Positions 25,850 through 34,617 of a stretch of 64,000 nucleotides of DNA are shown here, in pieces. The stretch's first letter is position 1; the number at the start of each line of letters is the position of its first letter. The stretch is taken from assembly GCF_012932215.1 (NCBI RefSeq), contig NZ_CP048788.1, forward strand, positions 3,348,001 to 3,412,000, in the 5' to 3' direction. This stretch comes from Roseobacter ponti. Its GTDB lineage: Bacteria > Pseudomonadota > Alphaproteobacteria > Rhodobacterales > Rhodobacteraceae. The notes under the pieces were generated by a model. It did not search any database. It had not been told where the DNA came from and worked only from the letters and a program-made list of their open reading frames with translations. Made by a program: the position numbers and the translations under genes.

Positions 25850-26227
25850 ATGCTCAGAACAGCGGTTTTGCTCGGTTCAGTGGTGGTGCTTGCCGCCTGC
25901 GGCAGCGCCCCTGCCCCGCGCGGCGGCAGCGGCACACAGGCGCAGGCTGTTTCCTTTGACACGGGCACGGTGTCGCGCTTTGCCACCGGGCCGATCGGCA
26001 CCGCCTGCCTGATCCATGACCGGCGCAACGCCTCGCGCGCGCTCTGCGGTTGCGTTCAGGCGGCAGCGGACATGACCCTCAATCAGGCCGACCAGCAGCG
26101 TGGCGTGCGCTTTTTTTCAGAGCCGGAACTGCTCAACGAGATCAAGATTTCCGACAGCGTGGCGAACGAGGCCTTCTGGGAGCGCTGGGACAGGTTTTCG
26201 GAGACCGCCGAGCGGCTTTGCGGTTAG
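25850..26227 (+). CDS. Small lipoprotein of unknown function
   Basis: 125 residues. A lipoprotein signal with a lipobox is clear (LRTAVLLGSVVVLAAC, Cys 17), followed by a Gly/Ser/Pro-rich linker. The mature domain has three further Cys residues (GTACLIHDRR, LCGCVQAAADM, and the C-terminal ERLCG), which could form disulfides in the periplasm. It resembles small uncharacterised lipoproteins of Rhodobacterales; I cannot name a family. A ribosome site (GGGGAG) lies upstream of ATG 25850. It stands alone between the porin gene and a convergent GNAT gene. Confidence 0.75.
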   Translation: MLRTAVLLGSVVVLAACGSAPAPRGGSGTQAQAVSFDTGTVSRFATGPIGTACLIHDRRNASRALCGCVQAAADMTLNQADQQRGVRFFSEPELLNEIKISDSVANEAFWERWDRFSETAERLCG

Positions 26228-26249
26228 GCCTGAGACAGTGGTGCGCCGG

Positions 26250-26837
26250 TCAGAGATCCCGCATCCAGAACTGCAGCGGCTTGGTGGTTTCTTCGGTGTC
26301 TCCGATGTCTCTCCATGAGAACTGCGCCACAGCACCCGCCACAGGCGCATAGCCGCGGGCGCGCCAGAACGGGTGCAGACTGCGCGCGTGCCGCGGGCGC
26401 GCAGGATGATCACGAGGGCGGGTGACAGCGCAGAAACAGGCCACGTTAAACCCGAGTGCCCTGCCCTGCGCCTCGCGCAGGTCAAAGAAGCGGTGACCGA
26501 TCCCCTGCCCGCGGTAGTCCGGCTGCAGCACGCTTTCCGCGCAGTACCACAGGCCCGCGGGGTCCGTGCCTGAGCCGGCAAAAGCCGCGCTGAAATCATC
26601 CGCGTGATCCGCCAGCGGCAGGGCCGTGGCCGCCCCCACCAGCCGGGACCCGTCAAAGGCCCCGATCACACAGGCCGCGGGGTTGTCCGCATAGGGTGCC
26701 AGATAGGCCTGCTCGTATTCCGCATCGCCGTCATAAAGATACGGCCAGTCGCGAAAAACCGCGATGCGCAGATCCGCAAGCTGCGGCAGCGCCGCGCGCA
26801 GGTCGCCACCGGTCAGAGGGCGGACATCGGGTGCCAC
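26250..26837 (-). CDS. GNAT family N-acetyltransferase
   Basis: 195 residues. The acetyl-CoA-binding motif A appears as LQPDYRGQGIGHRFFDLREA (about 104-123), preceded by the beta-4 strand with YCAESVL. It should transfer an acetyl group from acetyl-CoA to a small molecule or protein amine; the substrate cannot be inferred. It follows the SnoaL-like gene on the same strand with only 4 bp between, so the two are probably cotranscribed. Confidence 0.85.
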   Translation of the reverse strand: MAPDVRPLTGGDLRAALPQLADLRIAVFRDWPYLYDGDAEYEQAYLAPYADNPAACVIGAFDGSRLVGAATALPLADHADDFSAAFAGSGTDPAGLWYCAESVLQPDYRGQGIGHRFFDLREAQGRALGFNVACFCAVTRPRDHPARPRHARSLHPFWRARGYAPVAGAVAQFSWRDIGDTEETTKPLQFWMRDL

Positions 26838-26841
26838 CGGC

Positions 26842-27234
26842 TCAGGCGACCTGAGCCGTCCAGTCGGAAAGATTATAACGGGTCGTCACGCGGGAAATTT
26901 TACCGTCCCGGATGTCAAAGAACGAACCTGCAGGCAGGCGGTAAGACTGGCCACGCGCTTCCGGCAGACCTTCATCTGTCGCCATATAAGTGCCGTTGAC
27001 GGTGTATTCCGCCGCCCCGCGCGCGCCATCGGGGGAGGTAAAGATGACCATATCTGTCAGCGTTTCGTCGTAACAGCGGCTCATATGCGCGCAGAAGGCT
27101 TCGAAAGCGGCCTTGCCGGTACGGATATCGCCCTCGTTGACGTGATGGGCCACGTCATCGGTCAGACAGCCGAGCATGGCGGGAATGTCCTTTGCGTTAA
27201 AGGCATCGAAATAGCGGTGCAGGACAGTGCTCAT
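26842..27234 (-). CDS. SnoaL-like / NTF2-fold protein
   Basis: 130 residues from ATG 27234, which has a GGGAG ribosome site; the longer frame from 27363 starts in sequence without coding character. The start MSTVLHRYFDAFNAKDIPAML and the segment TDDVAHHVNEGDIRTGKAAF are typical of SnoaL-like NTF2-fold proteins (steroid isomerase or polyketide cyclase relatives). The C-terminus FFDIRDGKISRVTTRYNL also matches the fold. Members range from isomerases to ligand-binding proteins without catalysis, so the function stays open. It is likely cotranscribed with the downstream acetyltransferase. Confidence 0.82.
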   Translation of the reverse strand: MSTVLHRYFDAFNAKDIPAMLGCLTDDVAHHVNEGDIRTGKAAFEAFCAHMSRCYDETLTDMVIFTSPDGARGAAEYTVNGTYMATDEGLPEARGQSYRLPAGSFFDIRDGKISRVTTRYNLSDWTAQVA

Positions 27235-27380
27235 GCGGGTCTCCCGGGGTTGCGCGGGGCCCTTGATGCGGCGGCCGGTCGGTGCTGTCAATGCTGCCCT
27301 GCCTCGTCTGAATGCCGCGCGGGGCTGGCGCAGGTGCCGGGTGCCGCCTATGGTCCGCGGCAAAAGACAGGCGAAAAGAC

Positions 27381-28292
27381 ATGCTCAAAGACGCATCCGA
27401 AATCCGGCCCGCGCAGCACAGGTATTCGGGAAAGATCACCGATCCGGACCGCTGGGCGCTTTATGCGCCGCGACGGGGCGATATCATCGTGTGCACGCCC
27501 GCGAAGTGCGGCACCACCTGGACGCAGTCGATCATCGCGCTGCTGCTGAACGGAGGCCATGATCTGAACGCGCCTGTGACGCATATATCGCCATGGATTG
27601 ACGCGGATTTTGAGGACGCAGAGAGCGAAGCGGCGCCCGGGCGGTTGGCTGCGAGACCCGGCCGCCGGGTGATCAAGACGCATACTCCGGGCGACGGGTT
27701 TCCGGTCTGGGACGGGGTGCATGTGGTTGCCGTTTACCGGCATCCGCTCGATGTGGTGCTGTCGCTGCGCAAACATCTGATGAACATGGTGCGGATCAGC
27801 GATCACCCGATGAAAGAGGCGTTGCCGGCAGCGCTGCGGTACTTTCTGCAGGCGCCGTTCTCGCCTGATGACGTCGACACGGATGCGCTGAAACTGCTGA
27901 CGGAGCATTACCGGCGCACGGTGGCCGCGCGTCCTGGCGGTCAGGTCACGGTGCTGCATTACGCCGATATGATTGCGGATCACGCAGGCACCGTGGCACG
28001 GCTGGCGCGCGTTCTGGGGATTGATGCGGATGAAGAGGCGCAGGCACGGGTTGTGGCGGCGACGGCGTTTACCTCGATGAAGCGCCGTGCGGCGGATTTC
28101 GCGCCCCAGGGCGGCACCGGGTTGTGGAAAAACGATACCGCGTTCTTTGACAGCGGCGGCACGGAAAAGTGGCGTGGCGTTTTCAGTGAGGCGGATCTGG
28201 CAGCTTTTGAGGCGCGGCTGGCGGAGCTGGTACCGGAGCCGGGCCTGCGCCACTGGCTGCAGTACGGCGGCGCCTGCGCGCACGGGTCCTGA
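27381..28292 (+). CDS. Sulfotransferase domain protein
   Basis: 303 residues from ATG 27381; an upstream in-frame ATG at 27312 adds only a Gly/Ala/Arg-rich stretch. The PAPS 5'-phosphosulfate loop is clear (VCTPAKCGTTWTQSIIALLL, about 33-52), and the 3'-phosphate region follows (VVAVYRHPLDVVLSLRKH). The C-terminal GTGLWKNDTAFF and EKWRGVFSEADL segments match cytosolic-type sulfotransferases. It would transfer sulfate from PAPS to a hydroxyl or amine. Such enzymes are less usual in bacteria; no PAPS-synthesis gene is nearby. It is convergent with the phosphatase gene. Confidence 0.88.
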   Translation: MLKDASEIRPAQHRYSGKITDPDRWALYAPRRGDIIVCTPAKCGTTWTQSIIALLLNGGHDLNAPVTHISPWIDADFEDAESEAAPGRLAARPGRRVIKTHTPGDGFPVWDGVHVVAVYRHPLDVVLSLRKHLMNMVRISDHPMKEALPAALRYFLQAPFSPDDVDTDALKLLTEHYRRTVAARPGGQVTVLHYADMIADHAGTVARLARVLGIDADEEAQARVVAATAFTSMKRRAADFAPQGGTGLWKNDTAFFDSGGTEKWRGVFSEADLAAFEARLAELVPEPGLRHWLQYGGACAHGS

Positions 28293-28294
28293 GC

Positions 28295-28756
28295 TCAGAT
28301 CATTTCGGTGGGCGGGCCGAAGCGGCCGATCAGCCGGTCGCGGATCTGGTCGCGGGCCTGGCGGTAGCTGACGAGTTTCGCCTCGCGCGTCTCGCCAAGG
28401 CCGGTGGGGTCGAGGATGGGCCAGTATTCGACCTCAAGGTGGTAAAACCGCGTGAGCTCCAGCGCGCGGCGCTGGCTTGCAGGGCTCAGCGCAATCACCA
28501 GATCGAAAGAGCCCAGATCGTCGCCCCAGTTCTCCATCTCGTCAAAGCTGCGCGAGCGGTGGCGGGAAAGCTCCACGTCCATTTCCTGACAGACCGCGAT
28601 GGAAAAGCCGTCGATCTCCATGTCGTTGGTGACGCCGGCGGACTGCACATAGGTGCCGGTGCCATAGAGCTTTTTCATGATGCCCTCGGCCATCGGAGAG
28701 CGCACAGCGTTGTGATCGCAACAAAACAGAACCGACTGTGGCAGCTCCTGACCCAT
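28295..28756 (-). CDS. Low-molecular-weight protein tyrosine phosphatase family protein
   Basis: 153 residues. The phosphate-binding CX5R loop is near the N-terminus (FCCDHNAVRSPMAEGIMKK), with the general-acid Asp region at YWPILDPTG (about 113-121), as in LMW phosphatases and arsenate reductases of the ArsC-thioredoxin type. The extra Cys before the loop is unusual but seen in this rhodobacterial group. The start codon directly abuts the stop of the UPF0262 gene. The order murA - DUF2948 - hisD - UPF0262 - phosphatase is a recurring rhodobacterial gene string. Confidence 0.88.
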   Translation of the reverse strand: MGQELPQSVLFCCDHNAVRSPMAEGIMKKLYGTGTYVQSAGVTNDMEIDGFSIAVCQEMDVELSRHRSRSFDEMENWGDDLGSFDLVIALSPASQRRALELTRFYHLEVEYWPILDPTGLGETREAKLVSYRQARDQIRDRLIGRFGPPTEMI

Positions 28757-29236
28757 TCAGCCCCCGAAATGCAGCACGCAGATGAGCGTGAAAAGGCGGC
28801 GGGCGGTGTCTGTATCTACCTCGGCCTTGCCTTCGAGACGCTCCTGAAGCACGCGGCTGCCTTCGTTGTGGATGCCGCGGCGGGCCATGTCGATGGTCTC
28901 GATCTGGCTGGGGGGTAGTTTCTTAACGGCCTCAAAGTAGCTCTCGCAGATCTGGAAATAGTCCTTCACGACCTGCCGGAAGGGCCCGAGCGACAGATGA
29001 AACTCAGCGGCCTTTTCGGCGCTTTCCGTCTTCACATCAAAGACCAGTCGCTTTTCGCGGATCGCAAGACCTACGTGATAGGGCCCGGCGGGCACCTCAC
29101 GACCGTCGCGGGCGGGCAGCACAAAGGTGTTTTCCTCGAGCAGGTCGAACATGGCCACTTTGCGCTCCTGCTCTATCTCGGGCGTGGGCGGCGGCAGACC
29201 GGAGTCGTCGAGGTTAATCTGTGAAATACGGGACAT
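28757..29236 (-). CDS. UPF0262 family protein
   Basis: 159 residues. The N-terminus (MSRISQINLDDSGL), the internal GPYHVGLAIREKRLVFDVKT and the C-terminus TARRLFTLICVLHFGG match the conserved alphaproteobacterial family UPF0262. No function is established. No signal peptide or membrane helix is seen. It sits between hisD (80 bp upstream) and the phosphatase (no gap) on the same strand. The conserved association with hisD and murA suggests a housekeeping role, which is not proven. Confidence 0.9.
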   Translation of the reverse strand: MSRISQINLDDSGLPPPTPEIEQERKVAMFDLLEENTFVLPARDGREVPAGPYHVGLAIREKRLVFDVKTESAEKAAEFHLSLGPFRQVVKDYFQICESYFEAVKKLPPSQIETIDMARRGIHNEGSRVLQERLEGKAEVDTDTARRLFTLICVLHFGG

Positions 29237-29316
29237 GGGAAGGATCTTTGCGGGGTTGTGAACCGTGACTGCTTAGCGCAGGTCACCGCACCGGGGCAAC
29301 CGCCCTCGCGGGCAAA

Positions 29317-30618
29317 TCAGTCGTTGAGTTTGCGCAGACGGGCGGTGACCGACAGCCCGTGTGCCTCAAGACTTTCCGTGGCAGCGAGCGTTTCTGCCGC
29401 AGGGCCGATGGCGCGCAGGGCTGCAGGTGTCATGCGGGCAAGCGTCGTGCGTTTCATGAAATCAAGCACGGAGAGCCCCGAGGAGAAGCGCGCAGAGCGC
29501 GCGGTGGGCAGCACGTGATTGGGTCCGCCGACATAATCGCCGATGGCCTCCGGCGTCCACTGGCCGAGGAAAATGGCGCCTGCGTGGGTGATCTTTGCGC
29601 TCAGCGAATCCGGGTCGGCCACGCAAAGCTCAAGGTGTTCCGGCGCGATACGGTCCGAAAGCTGCGCTGCCGTGTCGAGATCGGGCACGGTGATCACCGC
29701 GCCGAAATCACGCCAGGAGGCCCCGGCGATTTTGCTGCGGCTGAGGGTGGTCAGGCGGGTTTCCACCGCCTTTGCCACGGCCTCGCCGAAGGCTGCATCC
29801 GTGGTGATCAGGATCGACTGCGCGCTTTCGTCATGCTCGGCCTGGCTCAGCAGATCCAGCGCGATCCAGTCAGGATCATTGTCCGCATCCGCGATCACGA
29901 GGATCTCGGAAGGACCGGCGATCATATCAATGCCCACCTTGCCAAAAACCCGGCGTTTTGCCGCCGCCACAAAAGCATTGCCCGGTCCGGTGATTTTATC
30001 CACCGGGGCGATGGTTTCTGTCCCGTAGGCCAGCGCCGCGATGGCCTGAGCGCCGCCGATGCGGTAAATCTCATCGACGCCGGCGAGTTCTGCTGCGGCA
30101 AGCACCAGCGGGTTGAGGATCCCGTCGGGGGCCGGCACCACCATGGCCAGTCGCGGCACGCCCGCGACGCGCGCAGGGATGGCGTTCATCAGCACCGAGG
30201 AAGGATAGGAGGCCAGACCGCCGGGCACATAAAGACCGGCGGCGGCCACCGGGGTCCAGCGCCAGCCAAGGGTGGCGCCCGTATCGTCGGACCATTCGGC
30301 ATCTTCAGGCAGCTGGCGCTCGTGATAGGCGCGGATGCGATCTGCCGCCAGACGCAGTGCGTCCCGTTCGGCCTCCGGCACGGAAGCCGCCGCCGTGCGG
30401 ATGTCCTCTGCGGAAAGACGCAGGGCCGCGGCGGTCAGTTTCAGGCGGTCGAATTTTTCGGTGAGCTCAAGGAGGGCGGCATCGCCCCGGGCGCGCACAT
30501 CCTCGATGATACCGGCAACGGTGGCATCGACGTCCGGGCTGTCTTCGCGTTTGGCCGACAGGAGTGCGGTAAATGCGCTTTCAAAATCCGGATCGGTTGC
30601 GTTCAGAAAGACAGGCAT
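29317..30618 (-). CDS. hisD: Histidinol dehydrogenase
   Basis: 433 residues, full length. It carries out the last two oxidations of histidine synthesis (L-histidinol to L-histidine with two NAD+ and zinc). The family signatures are visible in TGPGNAFVAAAKRRVFG and IDMIAGPSEILVIAD in the middle, with the catalytic Glu-His pair in RIAPEHLELC and the zinc-binding region around LLSQAEHDESAQ. It is part of the murA - DUF2948 - hisD - UPF0262 string rather than a his operon. The long frame on the other strand (29359-30720) is a shadow. Confidence 0.97.
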   Translation of the reverse strand: MPVFLNATDPDFESAFTALLSAKREDSPDVDATVAGIIEDVRARGDAALLELTEKFDRLKLTAAALRLSAEDIRTAAASVPEAERDALRLAADRIRAYHERQLPEDAEWSDDTGATLGWRWTPVAAAGLYVPGGLASYPSSVLMNAIPARVAGVPRLAMVVPAPDGILNPLVLAAAELAGVDEIYRIGGAQAIAALAYGTETIAPVDKITGPGNAFVAAAKRRVFGKVGIDMIAGPSEILVIADADNDPDWIALDLLSQAEHDESAQSILITTDAAFGEAVAKAVETRLTTLSRSKIAGASWRDFGAVITVPDLDTAAQLSDRIAPEHLELCVADPDSLSAKITHAGAIFLGQWTPEAIGDYVGGPNHVLPTARSARFSSGLSVLDFMKRTTLARMTPAALRAIGPAAETLAATESLEAHGLSVTARLRKLND

Positions 30619-30691
30619 GAGGTCCTCGGCATGAAAGAGGGGACTGGTGGTCAGAGCTTCCGGGGGCGATACCTCCGGCCCCGGGCAGAGA

Positions 30692-31159
30692 TCAGTCCGG
30701 ATGGTCAGGCGTTTTCTTAGATGGCGCCATGTAGGGTTTTGTCACGTCTTTCAAGGTCGCCTCGACCGCTTCGACGGTCAGGCGGATTGCCCCGTCTCCC
30801 GCAAGTGTCAGCAGGATGTGGCCCGCCGGCGCCCCGGTCGGCTCGAAGGTCACCGAGAGCAGTGAGAGCACCGTATCGGCATCCCCCCTGTCAATACCGT
30901 TGCTGGCCACCGCCGTGACCGTGTCAAAGGCCAGCACGGACTGCACCCTTTCGGGCGAGACCGCGCGCGCCGGCCCCTCTTCCCAGCGGAAGCGGTTCAG
31001 CAGCAGGGCAAAACGCCTGCCCTTGCGGTCCCATTTCATTTCCGCAGCCGGCAACACGGCGTCCTGACAGAGCGAGGAAATGACCTGCAGGTCATCGGCA
31101 TCCAGCGCGCCGAGGTTCAGCGGTGCCTCACGGCCGTCTTCGAAGCGGGCGTCGGTCAT
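30692..31159 (-). CDS. DUF2948 family protein
   Basis: 155 residues. The segments [20 protein letters not shown] and [21 protein letters not shown], with the C-terminal [20 protein letters not shown], match the alphaproteobacterial DUF2948 family. The function is not known. It overlaps the end of murA by 4 bp (start at 31159, murA stop at 31156), so the two are translationally coupled. It ends with a basic tail (SKKTPDHPD). No transmembrane segment is present. Confidence 0.88.
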   Translation of the reverse strand: MTDARFEDGREAPLNLGALDADDLQVISSLCQDAVLPAAEMKWDRKGRRFALLLNRFRWEEGPARAVSPERVQSVLAFDTVTAVASNGIDRGDADTVLSLLSVTFEPTGAPAGHILLTLAGDGAIRLTVEAVEATLKDVTKPYMAPSKKTPDHPD

Positions 31160-32424
31160 GAGCCTGAAATCCGCTCGATGTCGGCGCCGACGCCGGACAG
31201 TTTGGAGACGACCTGCTCATAGCCACGGTCGAGGTGATAAACACGGGCCACGCGGGTTTCACCCTCTGCTGCAAGGCCCGCAAGAATGAGCGACACGGAG
31301 GCGCGCAGGTCGGTGGCCATGACCGGCGCGCCCTTAAGGCGTTTGACGCCTTTCACGGTCGCGGTGCCGCCGTGCACCTCAATATCGGCCCCCATTCGGA
31401 TAAGTTCGGGCGCGTGCATGAAACGGTTCTCAAAAATCTTTTCCTCCAGCACGGAAGTGCCCTGTGCCGTGCACAACAGTGCCATCATCTGGGCCTGCAG
31501 ATCGGTAGGGAAACCGGGAAAAGGTTCTGTCGTCACGTCGACGGCTTTGATATCGCCGGAGCGGCGTTTGACCGTGAGGCCCGCGGCGGTTTCAGACACA
31601 TCCACCCCCGCAGCATCAAGTTTTTCGCAAAACGCCTCAACAAGGCTGATCCGGCCGCCCAGAAGCTCCACCTCGCCACCGCAGATCGCAGGCGCCAGCA
31701 TATAGGTGCCAAGCTCAATTCGGTCAGTGACCACGGTATGGGTAGCGCCGCCCAGCCGGTCCACACCTTCGATGGTAATGGTGCTGGTACCGTCGCCGTC
31801 GATATGGGCGCCCATGGCGCGCAGGCAGGTCGCGAGATCAACGATCTCAGGCTCGCGGGCGGCGTTGCTGATGACTGTCGTACCTTTGGCAAGGGTTGCC
31901 GCCATGAGCGCGTTTTCAGTCGCACCCACGGAGGCGAAATCGAAATCAATGGTGCCGCCCCTGAGCCCGCGCGGCGCGCTGGCATGCACATAACCGTCGC
32001 GCAGTTCCAGCTCAGCGCCCATGGCCTCCAGCGCCCTGAGATGCAGATCGACCGGGCGCGCGCCGATGGCGCACCCCCCCGGCAGCGAGACCACCGCGTG
32101 GCCACAGCGCGCCAGCATCGGGCCAAGCACGAGGATCGAGGCGCGCATTTTGCGCACGATGTCATAGTCGGCGGTCTGGTTGCTGATGTCGTGGCTGGAC
32201 ATGGCCAGCACCTGTCCGCTCTGCAGCGAGGTGACCTCAGCGCCCAGTGACTGCAGCAGTTCGGTCATGGTGCGGATGTCGCTGAGCCGCGGCGCATTAA
32301 CCAGCGTCAGCGGCTCTTCGGTGAGCAGCGTGGCCGGCATCAGCGTCAGACAGGCGTTTTTCGCCCCCGCGATCGGTATCTGACCGGAGAGCGGGCCGTT
32401 GCCTCTGACGAGTATTGAATCCAT
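31156..32424 (-). CDS. murA: UDP-N-acetylglucosamine 1-carboxyvinyltransferase (MurA)
   Basis: 422 residues from ATG 32424, the normal MurA length; a longer frame to 32658 would include the small upstream gene's DNA and was rejected. The start [20 protein letters not shown] is typical. The catalytic Cys lies in [18 protein letters not shown] (about residue 117), and the PEP- and UDP-binding segments include [12 protein letters not shown] and [14 protein letters not shown]. It catalyses the first committed step of peptidoglycan synthesis. It lies 4 bp after a small ORF and overlaps the DUF2948 gene. Confidence 0.97.
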   Translation of the reverse strand: MDSILVRGNGPLSGQIPIAGAKNACLTLMPATLLTEEPLTLVNAPRLSDIRTMTELLQSLGAEVTSLQSGQVLAMSSHDISNQTADYDIVRKMRASILVLGPMLARCGHAVVSLPGGCAIGARPVDLHLRALEAMGAELELRDGYVHASAPRGLRGGTIDFDFASVGATENALMAATLAKGTTVISNAAREPEIVDLATCLRAMGAHIDGDGTSTITIEGVDRLGGATHTVVTDRIELGTYMLAPAICGGEVELLGGRISLVEAFCEKLDAAGVDVSETAAGLTVKRRSGDIKAVDVTTEPFPGFPTDLQAQMMALLCTAQGTSVLEEKIFENRFMHAPELIRMGADIEVHGGTATVKGVKRLKGAPVMATDLRASVSLILAGLAAEGETRVARVYHLDRGYEQVVSKLSGVGADIERISGS

Positions 32425-32428
32425 CTGC

Positions 32429-32602
32429 TCAGACGTCCTTTTTCTGCCCGGGTGTCGCCGGTTTGCCTGTCCCGTCTGCGGCCTGTCGTTCGCGGACCTG
32501 CGACTTGCGCCGCGCCAGGTTGGCCCTGAGAGCGGCTTTGAGCCGGTCCTCGCGCGTTCCGGTTGTCTTTGCCGGGCCTTTCCGGGGTGATTTATCTGCC
32601 AT
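32429..32602 (-). CDS. 57-residue basic protein upstream of murA
   Basis: A small frame, ATG at 32602 to TGA at 32429, giving [19 protein letters not shown], then [19 protein letters not shown] and a Pro/Gly/Lys-rich tail. It is rich in Lys and Arg with one predicted amphipathic helix. Only 4 bp separate its stop from the murA start, so the two should be cotranscribed and perhaps coupled. I recall short basic ORFs at this place in other Rhodobacterales, but no function is known to me. Its length would make automatic annotation miss it. Confidence 0.75.
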   Translation of the reverse strand: MADKSPRKGPAKTTGTREDRLKAALRANLARRKSQVRERQAADGTGKPATPGQKKDV

Positions 32603-32688
32603 AGCGCCTGTCTAGCGCAGGGCGCAGGAAGGGTCCAGATAAGGCTTGCACGTGCCAATATTTGCGTCTAATCACGCGCCACACCGGC

Positions 32689-32763
<75 letters not shown>

Positions 32764-32924
32764 TGAAATACGGACTTTCCAGTCCAACATGTACTCAACC
32801 TCGGCGCACCAGATTGTGGCTGCGTAACTTGCGCCGCAAAAGCTAACTGAGTTGGCGGGTTGTGCGACTCTAGTCCAGGCAATTCATGCGATCGCCAGTG
32901 ACCTGCCCCCGGAGGCTCCCTCAT

Positions 32925-33960
32925 TCATAACGAGAGTTTGCGGGTTTGGTTTTCATAATCTTCGTCGTGTGGTTGGGCAAGCGCGCCGGGCGCGGAGCCC
33001 TCAAATTGCTCAAGCGTCCGGCGCGCCTCGGCCGGCGTTTGATTTCCGAGCGACGAATGCGGCCTGACGTGGTGGTAGTCGTACCTCCAGAGGGCCGGTT
33101 TTCGGCGGGCGTCATCCAGGCTGTCGAACATCTCCTCGTTCAACAGTTCGTCGCGCAAACTGCCGTTGAATGACTCGATGAAGGCATTCTGTTCCGGCTT
33201 ACCCGGGTCGATGTAATGCCACTCGACATCATTGTCGTTGGCCCATTTCAGGACTGCCCGGCTAGGGAGTTCTGTTCCGTCGCCAATGGCGCTCGAACCA
33301 GTGCCGCATACATTGGCAACTCTCTGACAATGCTGGCGGGCCTGCCATAGACCCGGACAAGCGCGTCCGGTTCCCGTGCCACCCGGGCACCGGAGATGCT
33401 GGTGTCAGCCATCAGGCACAGGTTCTCGCGGCAGCAATTGTCGTTCACCGCCAGGATGCGGAACCGGCGCGAGGCCCCCAACGTGTCAGGCAGGAAGTTC
33501 AGCGACCATCGTTCACCCGGTCTCAGTGCTTCTGGCATCGGTGAGCGCGAGCCACGGGCCCGTTTGCGGCCCCGTCGTCGCCTGACGCCCAACTTCTCAT
33601 CCGTGTACAGACGATACAGCTTCTTGTGGTTCATGATCATCCCTTTGCGCTCCGGCATCACGCCGATCCGCCGCCTCTCGGCGATTGCATGCAATCGCCT
33701 GTCGGCCAAGGGATAGCCGAACCGGCGCCGCCTGGCAGCGACGGCCTTCATCTCTTCTCTGATCTCCGGATTGTCCCCCTCTCATCGAAACTGCGTTTCG
33801 ACTGCCGGGGCAGGCGGGACGGGCGTTCACGCCAGACCGTCTTCGAATCGACACCCCCTCTTATGGTTTGCAAGCAAACCACTGCCAGGCAGTGGACAAG
33901 TCGGCAGGCCCGGCGTTGCGAGATATCATGATCCCGCATCGCCCCGGGCGCTGCCTCTCG
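32925..33960 (-). pseudogene. IS3-family transposase OrfB, frameshifted
   Basis: Three minus-strand pieces together make an OrfB-type DDE transposase. The first holds the helix-turn-helix-like region (RRACRLV). The second (33248-33751) holds MNHKKLYRLYTDEKLGVRRR and the integrase-core start WSLNFLPDTLGASRRFRILA. The third (32925-about 33260) holds WHYIDPGKPEQNAFIESF and NGSLRDELLNEEMFDSLDD, with the conserved final Glu and C-terminus. Frame changes near 33290 and 33750 break it, and the DDE residue region at GDGTELPS is split. No functional transposase can be made from one frame. Confidence 0.85.
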
Positions 33961-33977
33961 CCGCTCATTCGGCGTCG

Positions 33978-34241
33978 TCAGCTCTTTCCCAGCAGATCCT
34001 TCAGCACAATATTATCCGGCATCGTATCCGCCAGCAGGAGCTTGAGCCTGGCATTCTCGTCCTCAAGCCTTCTCAGCCTGGCGGCATCAGACACCTCCAT
34101 GCCACCATATCTGGATTTGAACTTGTAGAACGCGCCCTCGCTGAGGCCATGCTTGCGACAAACCCCGAACGTCGGATTCCCGGCTTCCTGTTCCTTGATC
34201 ATCCAGATGAGCTGCGCCTCGGTGAAACGGCTCTTTCGCAT
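33978..34241 (-). CDS. IS3-family transposase OrfA
   Basis: 87 residues, intact. The helix-turn-helix sequence (MRKSRFTEAQLIWMIKEQEA, then GVCRKHGLSEGAFYKFKSRY) and the leucine-rich coiled coil (RLRRLEDENARLKLLLADT) are those of IS407-type OrfA, which binds the element ends. It ends in KDLLGKS before the broken orfB. Without a working OrfB it cannot mobilise this copy, but it could act in trans or inhibit related elements. Confidence 0.9.
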   Translation of the reverse strand: MRKSRFTEAQLIWMIKEQEAGNPTFGVCRKHGLSEGAFYKFKSRYGGMEVSDAARLRRLEDENARLKLLLADTMPDNIVLKDLLGKS

Positions 34242-34308
34242 CTGTTTGCTCCTTCGAAAGGTTGAGCAAACTCTATATCGGAACGAGGGAAGTTTCGGGG
34301 GCAGGTCA

Positions 34309-34617
34309 GGGGTGTTTCCTTTTGAATTTGGGCCTCATTTTTTGGTGGACAATAGTTTCATCATGATCCGATTAGGTTTGGTTGACTGATAGGTTTAAGA
34401 CAAAGCCCGTCGGCCTCCAGAAACTGAATAGGGATAGCGCATCATGCAGTGAGGCGATAATGGCAGGTTTTCCGGATTTAATAATGGAGTGGTTCGTATC
34501 GTGTAGTGCGCCCCCGGGTTATGACCGTATCATCAGCGCGACAAACTATCCCCCGAAATCGAGCTGTAATTGGAACTGAAGGTTCGCGTTAGTTTCCACC
34601 ATACTCACACCAGTCTG
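34309..34617. other. Gene-free interval after the IS element
   Basis: About 310 bp, more A/T-rich than the core, between the IS right end and the LysR-type gene stop. I see no credible coding frame, repeat or terminator with clear pairing. Confidence 0.5.

Larger units (their letters stand above)
32899..34308 (-). mobile_element. Decayed IS3-family insertion sequence (IS407 group)
   Basis: About 1.41 kb bounded by inverted ends: the left end reads TGACCTGCCCCCGGAGGCTC and the right end, reversed, TGACCTGCCCCCGAAACTTC, the terminus type of the IS407 group. The two ends continue with similar bases for about 45 bp. Inside are orfA and a broken orfB on the minus strand. No clear target duplication is visible (CCAG on the left, GGGG on the right), suggesting an old or rearranged insertion. 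It lies 135 bp inside the island, next to the tRNA. Confidence 0.85.

Noticed and set aside
29359-30720. A 453-codon open frame opposite hisD
   Set aside because: Shadow of hisD; rich in His, Arg and Cys, with no domain.
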